64,000 bases of DNA from contig NZ_JAESVA010000003.1 of the NCBI RefSeq assembly GCF_020621385.1, forward strand, positions 1 through 64,000, in the 5' to 3' direction. The DNA is from Acidisoma cellulosilyticum. Its GTDB lineage: Bacteria; Pseudomonadota; Alphaproteobacteria; Acetobacterales; Acetobacteraceae. The number at the start of each line of letters is the position of its first letter. Position 1 is the stretch's first letter. The translations under genes were made by a program, and so were the position numbers. Under the pieces are notes generated by a model. It did no database searches, had not been told where the DNA came from, and saw only the letters and a list, made by a program, of their open reading frames with translations. Of this stretch, positions 1 to 7,962 are shown piece after piece.

Positions 1-149
1 ACTACCTCGTCACCCATGAATGGGTCCGATCCAGCCAGGACATCCTCTGGCGCCGATCCAAACTCGGCCTGCGTATCTCCCAGGCCGAAGCCGAGAGGAT
101 CGATCGGGCGATCGAAGCGCTGGCCGAACGGACGGTCGCGCTCGCCTGA
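1..149 (+). CDS. glpD: Aerobic glycerol-3-phosphate dehydrogenase, C-terminal end (partial)
   Basis: Only the last 48 codons are present; the reading frame enters from the left edge with its first full codon at base 3 and stops with TGA at 147-149. The residues HEW...DILWRRSKLGL are the hallmark of the C-terminal helical domain of FAD-dependent glycerol-3-phosphate dehydrogenase, which oxidises glycerol-3-phosphate to dihydroxyacetone phosphate at the inner membrane and feeds electrons to quinone. The catalytic FAD domain lies outside the window, so integrity cannot be judged. Confidence 0.8.
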   Translation, partial: YLVTHEWVRSSQDILWRRSKLGLRISQAEAERIDRAIEALAERTVALA

Positions 150-241
150 GATCACCTTGATCTGATCGGCGCCCGGTAAAAGCCAAATCGTCATCGCGCG
201 GGCTGGACGGCAAGCGAAACAAGGATGATAGAATCGCGCCC

Positions 242-706
242 ATGCGCATCATTCTGGCTGTCTTCTTCGGTCTTCTGTTGCTGGCCGCCGGACAAGGGCG
301 GGCCCTGGCCGCGCCGCCGGACCCCAGCGGCTATTGGGTGACCGGCAAGGGCGAGGGCGTGGTGCAGATCTATCCTTGCGGGGGGGATGCGCGCTGCGGG
401 GCGCTGGTCGGTTTCCAGATCGACCATCCGCAGGACCCGACGCCCCAGACCTGGGACCATCACTCCCAATGCCGCTTCGTCTTCATCGTCAACCTGCATC
501 CGCGGACAAGGGCTTGGATGGGGTCCATCATCGATCCGAAGAGCGGTCATCACTACAGCGCGAAAGTGCGCGTGATGTCTGCCAATCAGCTCAGGCTACG
601 AGGCTATTTCCTGCTGCCGATGCTGGGCGCGACGCGCTTCTGGACCCGCTATACCGGGCCGACGCCACCGGCCGATTGCCGGATGCCCCCGAACTCCCTG
701 GAATAA
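242..706 (+). CDS. DUF2147 family exported protein
   Basis: This 154-residue protein starts with a clear Sec signal peptide (hydrophobic residues 4-20, likely cleavage after ALA near residue 23). The mature part has the family look of DUF2147: GYWVTGKGEGVVQIYPC near the start, then CGALVGF, and a C-terminal WTRYTGP. Four cysteines (PCGGDARCG, QCRF, DCRM) could form periplasmic disulfides. Its biochemical function is not established. It ends 3 bp before the convergent stop of the DsbD-like gene. Confidence 0.75.
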   Translation: MRIILAVFFGLLLLAAGQGRALAAPPDPSGYWVTGKGEGVVQIYPCGGDARCGALVGFQIDHPQDPTPQTWDHHSQCRFVFIVNLHPRTRAWMGSIIDPKSGHHYSAKVRVMSANQLRLRGYFLLPMLGATRFWTRYTGPTPPADCRMPPNSLE

Positions 707-709
707 AAC

Positions 710-2839
710 TCAGCCGGCGGCGGCGCCGATCGCTGTCAGCACCAAGGTCGGCGTCAGTATCTGCGGCAGGACGACCGGCTGACGGTCCCCCGGCGGATAA
801 TAGACGTAAAGCGGCACGCCGCTGCGCCCATGCTCCTTCAGGAAGGCCGTGATCTGGGGATCGGCCCTTGTCCAGTCGCCGACCAGATAGGTGACGCCGG
901 CCTGCCGGAAGCCTTGCTGGACGTCCGCACGGCCGAGCGCCAGACGATCATTGACGAGGCAGGTAACGCACCAGGCCGCGGTCAGATTGACGAAAACCGG
1001 CTTGCCGGCGGCACGCAGCGCATTCAGCCTGCTGGTCGTGAAGGCTTCCGCGACCGAGGCTGACGGCGAGGCCGGGGCTGCCGAAGCGCTGCGCGCCTCC
1101 CACAACACCGGCAGCAGAATCGCCGCCGCGATGACCGCGAGCGCGGGTGCGACGCGCCCGCCCAGACGCCAGGCCCAGGCGGCGAAGGCAATCAGCAGCA
1201 GGCCGATGCCCGAATAGACCAGCAGCGACGATCCGCCCTCCTGGCTCGCGACCCAGATCAGCCAAAGCACACTCGCATAGATCGGAAAGGCGAGCGCCTG
1301 ATGCAGAACGATCATCCATTGGCCAGGGCGGGGAAACAACCGGCCGATGCCGGGAATGCAGCTCAGCACCACCATCGGCAAAGCGAGGCCGATGCCGAGC
1401 GCCGCGAAAATCAACAGGCCCGGTAAAGGCGGTCCGGCGAGAGCGGCCGCCATGGCAGCACCCATGAAGGGGGCCGTGCAGGGTGTCGCGACCACGGCCG
1501 CCAGCACGCCGCTGAAGAAACTGCCGCAGACGCCACCCGTTTGGGTCAGGCTTTGGCCGAGGCCCATCCAGCGGTTGCCGACCGTCAGCACGCCGGAAAA
1601 ACTGAGCCCGACCGCGAAGAGCAGCCAGGTGATGACGAGGACGAAATCCGGCGATTGGAACTGAAAGCCCCAGCCGACGACCGTGCCCCCTTCACGCAGG
1701 CCGAACAGAATGACGGCCAGAGCCAGGAAGCTGACCAGAATGCCGAGGCCATAGACCAGACCATCCCGCTGAGCCCGACCGCGCTGGCCATCCCCCAGAT
1801 GCGCGAGATGGGCCGCCTTCATTGCCAGAACCGGAAAGACGCAGGGCATGAGGTTGAGGATCAGACCGCCGAGCAACGCAGCGCCGATGAGGCTGAGGTA
1901 GCGGGCCGAAGCCAGCACATCCAAAGGCAGCATCCAGACGGCCTTGCCCGGCATTGCGACCGGCGGCATGCCGGGCGTGGCGGTGATCATCGCCGCCCGC
2001 TCGCTGCCATCGGCCGCCGTCAAGACCAGAAGCCCGGCGAGCGGCTTATCCGCCTTGTAGTCGGAGGCGAGTTTCAGGCCGAGCACGAGCCGCCCTTGGC
2101 GCATCTTCAGGGGCTGGAAATAATCCTGATTGATCGTGTCCTGGCCGGCAGGGAAGAAATAGGCGCTGGCGACCCGGTCGCGGGAGGCATCGGTGCCGTC
2201 AACCGTCAGCGTGCCGTCCGGTTCGATCCAGCCATGCCAATTCTTTTCGTGCGGCATATCGCGTTCCGCCTCGGCAAAGAGCGGTGCCTCATGCGATGGG
2301 CGCGCCTTGGCCTCCACCGGCAGGGCGAGAGAGAACGTCGCTTGGCCGGGCACGCAAATCTCGTTGCAGACGAGCCAGCTGGCCGCGACCTTCACGCTGT
2401 AATGCGCGCCAGCGATCTTGCCGGGTGGCGTGATCGTCAGCGGCAGCAGGACCGGCGCCAGCTTGCGGCTATAGCCATAGCTGGTCACCGGCCCATCATA
2501 GATGACCTTCGGGATCGGCCATTGGATTGGGCCGGCAGACCCGCCTTGCGGCAAGGTCAAGGCTGCAGCCGGCGCAACACCCGCATCGCCCGGATTGGTC
2601 CAATAGATGTGCCAGTGCTTGCCGAGGCCGAACAGGAGCCCGATGTGAAACGGCGTTCCCGGCGCCACGCTGTCGACGTCCGAGACGATACTTACCTCGT
2701 TATTCAGCGTCGAGGCGAACAGGCTTTGCGCTGCCCGCGCGGAAGAACCGGCCGTCAGCCAGAGACCGGCCGCGAGCGTGAGCAGTACCGCCACTGCGAT
2801 GCGCGGGGAGAACTTCAGCCTGCGGGCAGAATATGTCAT
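710..2839 (-). CDS. DsbD/ScsB-type membrane thiol:disulfide reductase
   Basis: This 709-residue protein has the DsbD architecture. There is a signal peptide (1-37), then a periplasmic immunoglobulin-like region with a CxxxC pair (C158/C162), then about eight membrane segments carrying the redox cysteines in LMPCVFP (C333) and ATPCTAP (C454). A C-terminal thioredoxin domain follows with AAWCVTC (C624/C627). Such proteins carry reducing power from cytoplasmic thioredoxin across the membrane to periplasmic disulfide isomerases, cytochrome c maturation or copper-resistance partners. The long N-terminal region with a CNEIC motif fits the ScsB/DUF255-like branch better than enterobacterial DsbD. 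All redox cysteines are intact. Confidence 0.85.
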   Translation of the reverse strand: MTYSARRLKFSPRIAVAVLLTLAAGLWLTAGSSARAAQSLFASTLNNEVSIVSDVDSVAPGTPFHIGLLFGLGKHWHIYWTNPGDAGVAPAAALTLPQGGSAGPIQWPIPKVIYDGPVTSYGYSRKLAPVLLPLTITPPGKIAGAHYSVKVAASWLVCNEICVPGQATFSLALPVEAKARPSHEAPLFAEAERDMPHEKNWHGWIEPDGTLTVDGTDASRDRVASAYFFPAGQDTINQDYFQPLKMRQGRLVLGLKLASDYKADKPLAGLLVLTAADGSERAAMITATPGMPPVAMPGKAVWMLPLDVLASARYLSLIGAALLGGLILNLMPCVFPVLAMKAAHLAHLGDGQRGRAQRDGLVYGLGILVSFLALAVILFGLREGGTVVGWGFQFQSPDFVLVITWLLFAVGLSFSGVLTVGNRWMGLGQSLTQTGGVCGSFFSGVLAAVVATPCTAPFMGAAMAAALAGPPLPGLLIFAALGIGLALPMVVLSCIPGIGRLFPRPGQWMIVLHQALAFPIYASVLWLIWVASQEGGSSLLVYSGIGLLLIAFAAWAWRLGGRVAPALAVIAAAILLPVLWEARSASAAPASPSASVAEAFTTSRLNALRAAGKPVFVNLTAAWCVTCLVNDRLALGRADVQQGFRQAGVTYLVGDWTRADPQITAFLKEHGRSGVPLYVYYPPGDRQPVVLPQILTPTLVLTAIGAAAG

Positions 2840-2918
2840 GGCGACCTTTTATAGACCGATGCGCTGCGGCTCTAGTGATGCTCATGTAACCTGACCGGCG
2901 AAATGCAGGACTTTCCTT

Positions 2919-5360
2919 GTGCTTGATGACTTTCTGACCGATCTGCCCGTCGCCGAAGCCCTGCCGGCGCTGCTGGCATCCTTGGCCGAACACCCCAATG
3001 CGGTCCTGGTCGCGCCGCCCGGCGCGGGCAAGACGACGACGGTGCCGCTGGCTTTGCTGCGCGACGCTGCCTGGGCGACCGGCCGCATCATCATGCTGGA
3101 GCCGCGCCGGCTGGCCGCCCGCGCGGCAGCCACGCGCATGGCGAGTCTGATCGGCGAAAGCGCGGGCCAGACCGTCGGCTTTCGCACGCGCATCGATAGC
3201 GCGGTCTCGGTTGCCACAAGGATCGAGGTGGTGACGACCGGGCTGCTGGTCCGCCGGCTGCTGTCCGACCCCGGACTGGACGGCATTTCCGCTGTTATTC
3301 TGGACGAAATCCACGAACGGTCGCTGGAAGCGGATCTGGCGCTGGCCCTTTGTCTGGACGCGCAGCGCATCCTTCGGCCCGACCTGCGGCTGATCGCGAT
3401 GTCCGCGACGCTCGACGGCGCGCGCCTATCCGCGCTGATGGGGGCGCCCGTCATCGAAAGTGCCGGGCGCATCTTCCCCGTCGATATCCGCTACAGCGCC
3501 CGCGACGTGACGGAGATGCGCGATCTGCCCGAGGCCATGGCGCGAAGCATTCGTGGCGCGCTGGCGGAGGCCCCCGGCGATATCCTCGCCTTCCTGCCCG
3601 GCATGGGGGAAATCCGCCGCACGGAAACGGCGCTGCAGGGATTGGACGCGCTGGTGCTGCCGCTGCATGGCGATCTGCCGCCCGCCGCCCAGGACCTGGC
3701 ATTGCGCCAGGCGGCGCAGCGGCGCGTTGTTCTGGCAACGTCTATCGCCGAGACATCCCTGACCGTGCCAGGCGTGCGCATCGTCATCGATGGCGGCTTC
3801 CGGCGCACGCCGCGCATGGACAGCAATAGCGGATTGACCCGGCTGATGACCGAGCGCGTCAGCCGCGCCGCCGCCGATCAGCGCGCCGGCCGCGCCGGGC
3901 GCGAGGGGCCGGGCATCGCCATCCGGCTTTGGACCAGCGCCATGCAGCGCGGATTGCGACCCTATGATCGGCCCGAGATTCTGGAAGCCGAACTTTCGGG
4001 CCTGCTGCTGGATTGCGCGCAATGGGGCACGCTGCCGGCTGATCTGCCCTTCCCCGACGCGCCGCCCGAGGGCGCCTTGGCCGCTGCTCTGGCGCTATTG
4101 GTCGATCTTGATGCGATGACCCCGGAAGGTGCTATCACGCCGCTCGGCCAGCGGATGAGCGCGGTCGGCGCGCATCCCCGGCTTGCCGCGATGATGCTGA
4201 CGGCGGAAACGCTGGGACAGAAGGCGCTGGCGGCCGATCTGGCGGCATTGCTGGAAGAACGCGACCCGCTGCGCGCCGGACCGGACGGGCCGGCCGACGT
4301 CACGCTGCGGCTGGACGCGCTGGCCGGCCATGGCAGCGCCCAGGCGGATCGCGGTGCGGTGCAGCGCATCAGGCAGGCGGCGAAAAGCTATCGCGGGCGG
4401 CTGGGCCTGCGCGGCGATGTGACAGCCGTGGGCGATCCGGCGCCTTTGATCGCGGCCGCCTTCCCGGACCGCTTGGCCCAGCGCCGGGGCGAGCCCGGCA
4501 GTTTTCGCCTGTCGGGCGGCGGTGGCGCGAAGGTGCCGGTCAGCGACCCGCTGGCGCGCGCATCCCTGCTTGCGGTCGCGGTGCTGGAAATGAAGACCTC
4601 CGCCCGCATCCGTATGGCAGCCCCCCTGGACCCGGCCGCCTTGCCGCCGAGCCTGGCCCGGCGCTTGACCGAAACGGTGGAGACGAGCCTGGACCCCACG
4701 ACCGGCAGCATCCTCGCCCGGCGGCGGCGGCGGCTGGGCGCGCTGATCCTGGAAGACCGCTCCGGCCCGCCGGATGCGGCGGAAGCGGCTGCCGCTTTGC
4801 TGGATGCCGTGCGGCGCGACCCGTCACGCCTGCCCTGGACCGAGGCTGCACGCAGCGTGCAGGCGCGGCTGATGCTCATGCATGGTTTGGAGGCAGAGCT
4901 TTGGCCGGCGAGCGACGATGTCAGCCTGACCGCGAGCCTTGAGGACTGGCTGGCGCCGCATCTGCATGGGCTGAACCGGCTGGGCGACCTCAGCCGTCTT
5001 GATATCGGCGCCTTGCTGCTCGACCGGCTGGACTGGTCGCGGCGGAGCCAGTTGGACCGCGATCTGCCGACGCATCTGCCTTTGCCCGGCGGACGCGCGG
5101 CCGTCGATTACAGCGAGCCGGTGCCGATGGCCGCCGCCCGCGCCCAGCATTTCTACGGATTGGCCGAGACGCCGAAGCTTGCCGGCGGGCGCATTCCGCT
5201 GCGCCTTGCCCTACTCTCCCCGGCCGGACGGCCGATCGCCATTACCGCCGATATCGCGAGCTTCTGGCGCGGTGCCTGGGCGGATGCCAGACGGGACATG
5301 CGCGGCCGCTACCCGCGGCATAACTGGCCCGAGAACCCGCTGGTGACGGAGACGCTTTGA
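2919..5360 (+). CDS. hrpB: ATP-dependent helicase HrpB
   Basis: The 813-residue product has the DEAH-box helicase motifs: Walker A GAGKTT (residues 35-40), DEIH (129-132), SAT in AMSATLDG, and QRAGRAGR in motif VI, followed by the long C-terminal HrpB-specific region. Length matches the family. The start is a GTG. HrpB is a putative RNA helicase whose cellular role is not firmly known in most bacteria. It is divergent from the DsbD-like gene, with a 79-bp gap for both promoters. Confidence 0.9.
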   Translation: MLDDFLTDLPVAEALPALLASLAEHPNAVLVAPPGAGKTTTVPLALLRDAAWATGRIIMLEPRRLAARAAATRMASLIGESAGQTVGFRTRIDSAVSVATRIEVVTTGLLVRRLLSDPGLDGISAVILDEIHERSLEADLALALCLDAQRILRPDLRLIAMSATLDGARLSALMGAPVIESAGRIFPVDIRYSARDVTEMRDLPEAMARSIRGALAEAPGDILAFLPGMGEIRRTETALQGLDALVLPLHGDLPPAAQDLALRQAAQRRVVLATSIAETSLTVPGVRIVIDGGFRRTPRMDSNSGLTRLMTERVSRAAADQRAGRAGREGPGIAIRLWTSAMQRGLRPYDRPEILEAELSGLLLDCAQWGTLPADLPFPDAPPEGALAAALALLVDLDAMTPEGAITPLGQRMSAVGAHPRLAAMMLTAETLGQKALAADLAALLEERDPLRAGPDGPADVTLRLDALAGHGSAQADRGAVQRIRQAAKSYRGRLGLRGDVTAVGDPAPLIAAAFPDRLAQRRGEPGSFRLSGGGGAKVPVSDPLARASLLAVAVLEMKTSARIRMAAPLDPAALPPSLARRLTETVETSLDPTTGSILARRRRRLGALILEDRSGPPDAAEAAAALLDAVRRDPSRLPWTEAARSVQARLMLMHGLEAELWPASDDVSLTASLEDWLAPHLHGLNRLGDLSRLDIGALLLDRLDWSRRSQLDRDLPTHLPLPGGRAAVDYSEPVPMAAARAQHFYGLAETPKLAGGRIPLRLALLSPAGRPIAITADIASFWRGAWADARRDMRGRYPRHNWPENPLVTETL

Positions 5361-5404
5361 GCTGCCAAGCTCCGCCTGACCTCCCTTTGCAGACAGGACC
5401 GATC

Positions 5405-5785
5405 ATGCGTCGCCTCATCTCCTCCGGATCGCAGTTCGAAACCGAAATCGGATATTCGCGCGCCGTGGTCGATGGCGACTGGGTGTTCGTCTCCGGCACC
5501 ACGGGTTTCGATTACGCGGCAAAAACGATCTCGGAGGATGTCGCCGAACAGGCGGAGCAGACGCTGAAGAATATCGGCTGGGCGCTGGAGGAAGCAGGCG
5601 CCAGTTTCGTCGATATCGTGCGCGCCAATTACGTGCTGCCGAAGGCTGAGGATTTCCCCGCCTGCTGGCCGGTGCTGCGCAAATATTTCGGTGAGGTGCG
5701 GCCGGCCTCGATGATGATCGTGGCCGGGCTCGCGGATCCGCGCATGAAGATCGAAATCGAGGTCACCGCGCGGAAGCGTGGCTAG
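5405..5785 (+). CDS. RidA/YjgF family protein
   Basis: A 126-residue Rid-family protein. Seen are SGTTGFDY, an alternating strand-helix pattern, an arginine in EVRPASMM at the position of the family's catalytic Arg, and the C-terminal KIEIEVTA. RidA-type enzymes hydrolyse reactive enamines/imines released by PLP enzymes; members of the other Rid subfamilies have varied substrates, so a specific reaction is not assigned. I chose the ATG at 5405; the frame is open upstream to 5357 and would overlap hrpB by 4 bp. The TAG stop lies at the border of a palindromic repeat element. Confidence 0.85.
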   Translation: MRRLISSGSQFETEIGYSRAVVDGDWVFVSGTTGFDYAAKTISEDVAEQAEQTLKNIGWALEEAGASFVDIVRANYVLPKAEDFPACWPVLRKYFGEVRPASMMIVAGLADPRMKIEIEVTARKRG

Positions 5786-5942
5786 AGTCCGTCAGGTTTA
5801 GGTGGAAACGACCCCTTGCCCCGTCATGGCCGGGCTTGACCCGGTCATCCAGTCCTTGGGCGCCCCAACGAATGGATGCCCGGCTCGGGGGCCGGGCATG
5901 ACGGTATTAGGGACAAGCTTCAGTTAAAAATCAGACAAACTC
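5785..5942. repeat. Palindromic repeat element B, copy 1 (TA-flanked)
   Basis: This 158-bp element begins GAGTCCGTCAGGTTTAGGTGG and ends with its imperfect inverse, CAGACAAACTC. It is flanked on both sides by TA (5783-5784 and 5943-5944), as expected of a duplicated TA target. A related element with the same ends lies at 57284-57449. The interior holds an 84-bp imperfect palindrome (5821-5904) beginning CCGTCATGGCCGGGC and ending GGGCATGACGG, a common type of intergenic palindrome in alphaproteobacteria. No coding capacity is seen. Confidence 0.7.
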
Positions 5943-5944
5943 TA

Positions 5945-6045
5945 GAGCGTTTCCTGTTCGCTTACGCTCACAGGTGCCGCTCTAAATTATTGTTTTTGCG
6001 AGCATCTTCACCCGGCAGATGATTCCATCTGACCGGGATCTGCTC
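5945..6045. repeat. Palindromic repeat element A, copy 1
   Basis: This 101-bp element runs from GAGCGTTTCCTG to ATCTGCTC and is flanked by TA on each side, the left TA being shared with element B. It is about 80-85% identical to the reverse complement of 48979-49080. It contains a stem formed by CCCGG-CAGATG and CATCTG-ACCGGG (about 6011-6036), whose outer bases differ from copy 2 in a compensated way. Confidence 0.75.
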
Positions 6046-6059
6046 TAGGCGGTTTGATG

Positions 6060-6104
6060 GGAACCGCCGCCCAATCCGTCTTGCGCGGATTTGGTGGCGG
6101 TTCC
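6060..6104. repeat. Strong inverted repeat in the ridA/rpiA convergent gap
   Basis: GGAACCGCC...CAATCCG pairs with CGGATTTGGTGGCGGTTCC around a short TCTTGCG loop, giving a 19-bp imperfect stem. It sits between convergent genes directly beside element A and may be a third, degenerate palindromic element or serve as a bidirectional terminator. No U-tract is seen. The stretch 5786-6121 holds only these three repeats. Confidence 0.6.
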
Positions 6105-6121
6105 GATTGAATCTGACGGGT

Positions 6122-6856
6122 TTAAACTCCAGCCGCCCGGCCAGGATAATCGATCGTCTTCAGCGTCCCGTCCGGCTCGCCGATGATGGCGGAACGGGCG
6201 ATATCGATGAAGAGCCCGTTCTCGACCACGCCCGGTATCCGGTTGAGCGCGATGGACAGCGCCTCGGGATGCGTAATCTGGCCCAGCGCGCAGTCCAGAA
6301 TGTAATGCCCGGAATCGGTGACGAAGGGTTTATCGAGACCGCCACGCATGGCGATTTTGGGCTCCAGATATCCGCTCTCGATCAGCAGATCGCGCATCAG
6401 CCGTTCGGTCGCGTGCCAGCCGAAGCGGATGACCTCGACCGGCAGCGGAAACTGGCCGAGCTGGTCCTTGGTCTTGCTGTCGTCGATGACGGCGACGAAG
6501 CGGCGACCCGCAGTCGCGACGATCTTCTCCCACAACAGATTGCCGCCGCCGCCCTTGATCATCTGCCCTTGGGGGTCGATCTCATCCGCGCCGTCGAACA
6601 CGATGTCGAGGGGGCCGACATCGTTGAGATCGGCCACCGGCACGCCGACCTCGATAGCCAGCGCCCGCGTCGTCTCCGACGTCGGCACGCCGGTGATCTT
6701 CAGCCCGGCCTGGCAACGAACCCCCAGGCTGCGGACAAACCGGCGGAGCGTAGTGCCCGAGCCCAGGCCCACCACCATGCCGTCCTCGATCATCGCAGCC
6801 GCTGCGTCGGCCGCCGCCTGTTTGGCAGCGTCCTGCGGGCTCAATTGCTCGGCCAT
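6122..6856 (-). CDS. rpiA: Ribose-5-phosphate isomerase A
   Basis: The 244-residue protein carries the RpiA signatures GLGSGTT (about 31-37), FDGADEID (about 88-95) and KGGGGNLLWEK (about 100-110), which hold the catalytic Asp, Glu and Lys residues. It interconverts ribose-5-phosphate and ribulose-5-phosphate in the pentose phosphate pathway. Full length, cytoplasmic. It starts 3 bp downstream of the stop of the NADP-dependent oxidoreductase gene, so the two are probably co-transcribed. Confidence 0.95.
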   Translation of the reverse strand: MAEQLSPQDAAKQAAADAAAAMIEDGMVVGLGSGTTLRRFVRSLGVRCQAGLKITGVPTSETTRALAIEVGVPVADLNDVGPLDIVFDGADEIDPQGQMIKGGGGNLLWEKIVATAGRRFVAVIDDSKTKDQLGQFPLPVEVIRFGWHATERLMRDLLIESGYLEPKIAMRGGLDKPFVTDSGHYILDCALGQITHPEALSIALNRIPGVVENGLFIDIARSAIIGEPDGTLKTIDYPGRAAGV

Positions 6857-6859
6857 GGT

Positions 6860-7879
6860 TCAGGCTCCTTTGGAAGGTTCAGCCACGCGGATCACGAGTT
6901 TGCCGAAGTTATGGCCCCGCAGAAGGTCTATGAACGCCTCCGGCGCATTCTCAAGCCCATCGACCACATGTTCACGGAAATGCAGGCTGCCATCGGCGAC
7001 CCAAGGGGCGGCCAGGGCCCGCCAATCGACGAAACGCTCAGGCTTATCCATGACGATGAAGCCTTCGATGCGCAGGCGCTTGCGCACGACATCCATCAGG
7101 TTGGGGCCGGGCCGCGTCTTGGTATCATTATATTCGGCGACCATGCCGCACATGATCATGCGACCGAAATTATTCATCAGCGGGTAGACGGCGTCCTGCA
7201 GATCGCCGCCGACATTCTCGAAATAGACGTCGATGCCGTTCGGGCAGGCGTCGCGCAGTGCCGCATCCAGGTCCATGACCGCGCGATGATCGATGCACTC
7301 GTCGAAGCCGAGCGTGTCCTGGATATAAAGGCATTTGTCCGGATTGCCGGCGACGCCCACGACACGCGCACCGGCCCGCTTGGCGAGCTGACCGGCAACG
7401 GCTCCGACCGCGCCCGACGCGGCCGAGATCACGACCGTTTCGCCCGGCTTCACCTGGCCGATTTCCGTCATGCCGGCATAGGCGGTGGCGCCCGGCATGC
7501 CGAGCACACCGAGATAGGCGGAATAGGGCGCGCCCTTGGGGATGGTCGTCAGACGATCGCCCGCCGAAATGATATGCGACTGCCAGCCGAAGGCGCCTGT
7601 CACGACGTCACCGGGCACAAACCGCGGATCGCGGGATTCGACCACTTCGCCCACCGTCTCGCCGGTCATCGGCGCGCCGATCGCGACCGGCGGCGCATAG
7701 GACGGCTTGTCGCTCATCCGGCCGCGCATATAGGGGTCCAGCGACAGCCAAAGCGTGCGCGTCAGAACCTCGCCCTCGGCCGGCTTCGGCATGACGCTTT
7801 CATCGAGCGCGAAATTATCGGCACTGGGCGCGCCTTTGGGGCGGCTGGCGAGGATGATGGAGCGGCGAAGGTTGCTCAT
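6860..7879 (-). CDS. NADP-dependent oxidoreductase (MDR family, CurA/prostaglandin-reductase-like)
   Basis: A 339-residue zinc-independent medium-chain dehydrogenase/reductase. SLDPYMRGRM near residues 47-56, the Rossmann motif SGAVGAVAGQLAK (about 155-167) and FENVGGD are typical of the YncB/CurA/leukotriene B4 dehydrogenase subgroup. These reduce alpha,beta-unsaturated ketones and aldehydes with NADPH; the physiological substrate is unknown here. No catalytic zinc ligands are seen, as expected. It lies immediately upstream of rpiA. Confidence 0.85.
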   Translation of the reverse strand: MSNLRRSIILASRPKGAPSADNFALDESVMPKPAEGEVLTRTLWLSLDPYMRGRMSDKPSYAPPVAIGAPMTGETVGEVVESRDPRFVPGDVVTGAFGWQSHIISAGDRLTTIPKGAPYSAYLGVLGMPGATAYAGMTEIGQVKPGETVVISAASGAVGAVAGQLAKRAGARVVGVAGNPDKCLYIQDTLGFDECIDHRAVMDLDAALRDACPNGIDVYFENVGGDLQDAVYPLMNNFGRMIMCGMVAEYNDTKTRPGPNLMDVVRKRLRIEGFIVMDKPERFVDWRALAAPWVADGSLHFREHVVDGLENAPEAFIDLLRGHNFGKLVIRVAEPSKGA

Positions 7880-7962
7880 GCGAGATCGTCCCTATCGTTT
7901 GCCGCCCGTGCCGCCGCACACGGTCAGGGCGCGGGCGGCGTGTTTATCCTATCCTTCGCGCC

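Noticed and set aside
1541-2854. Long open frame opposite the DsbD-like gene (437 codons)
   Set aside because: It is antisense to a well-supported enzyme and has the Arg/Gln/Asp/His-rich composition of a GC-rich shadow frame.
5785-6121. Possible CRISPR or tRNA in the ridA/rpiA gap
   Set aside because: Repeats are palindromic transposon-like units without regular spacing, and no cloverleaf is seen.
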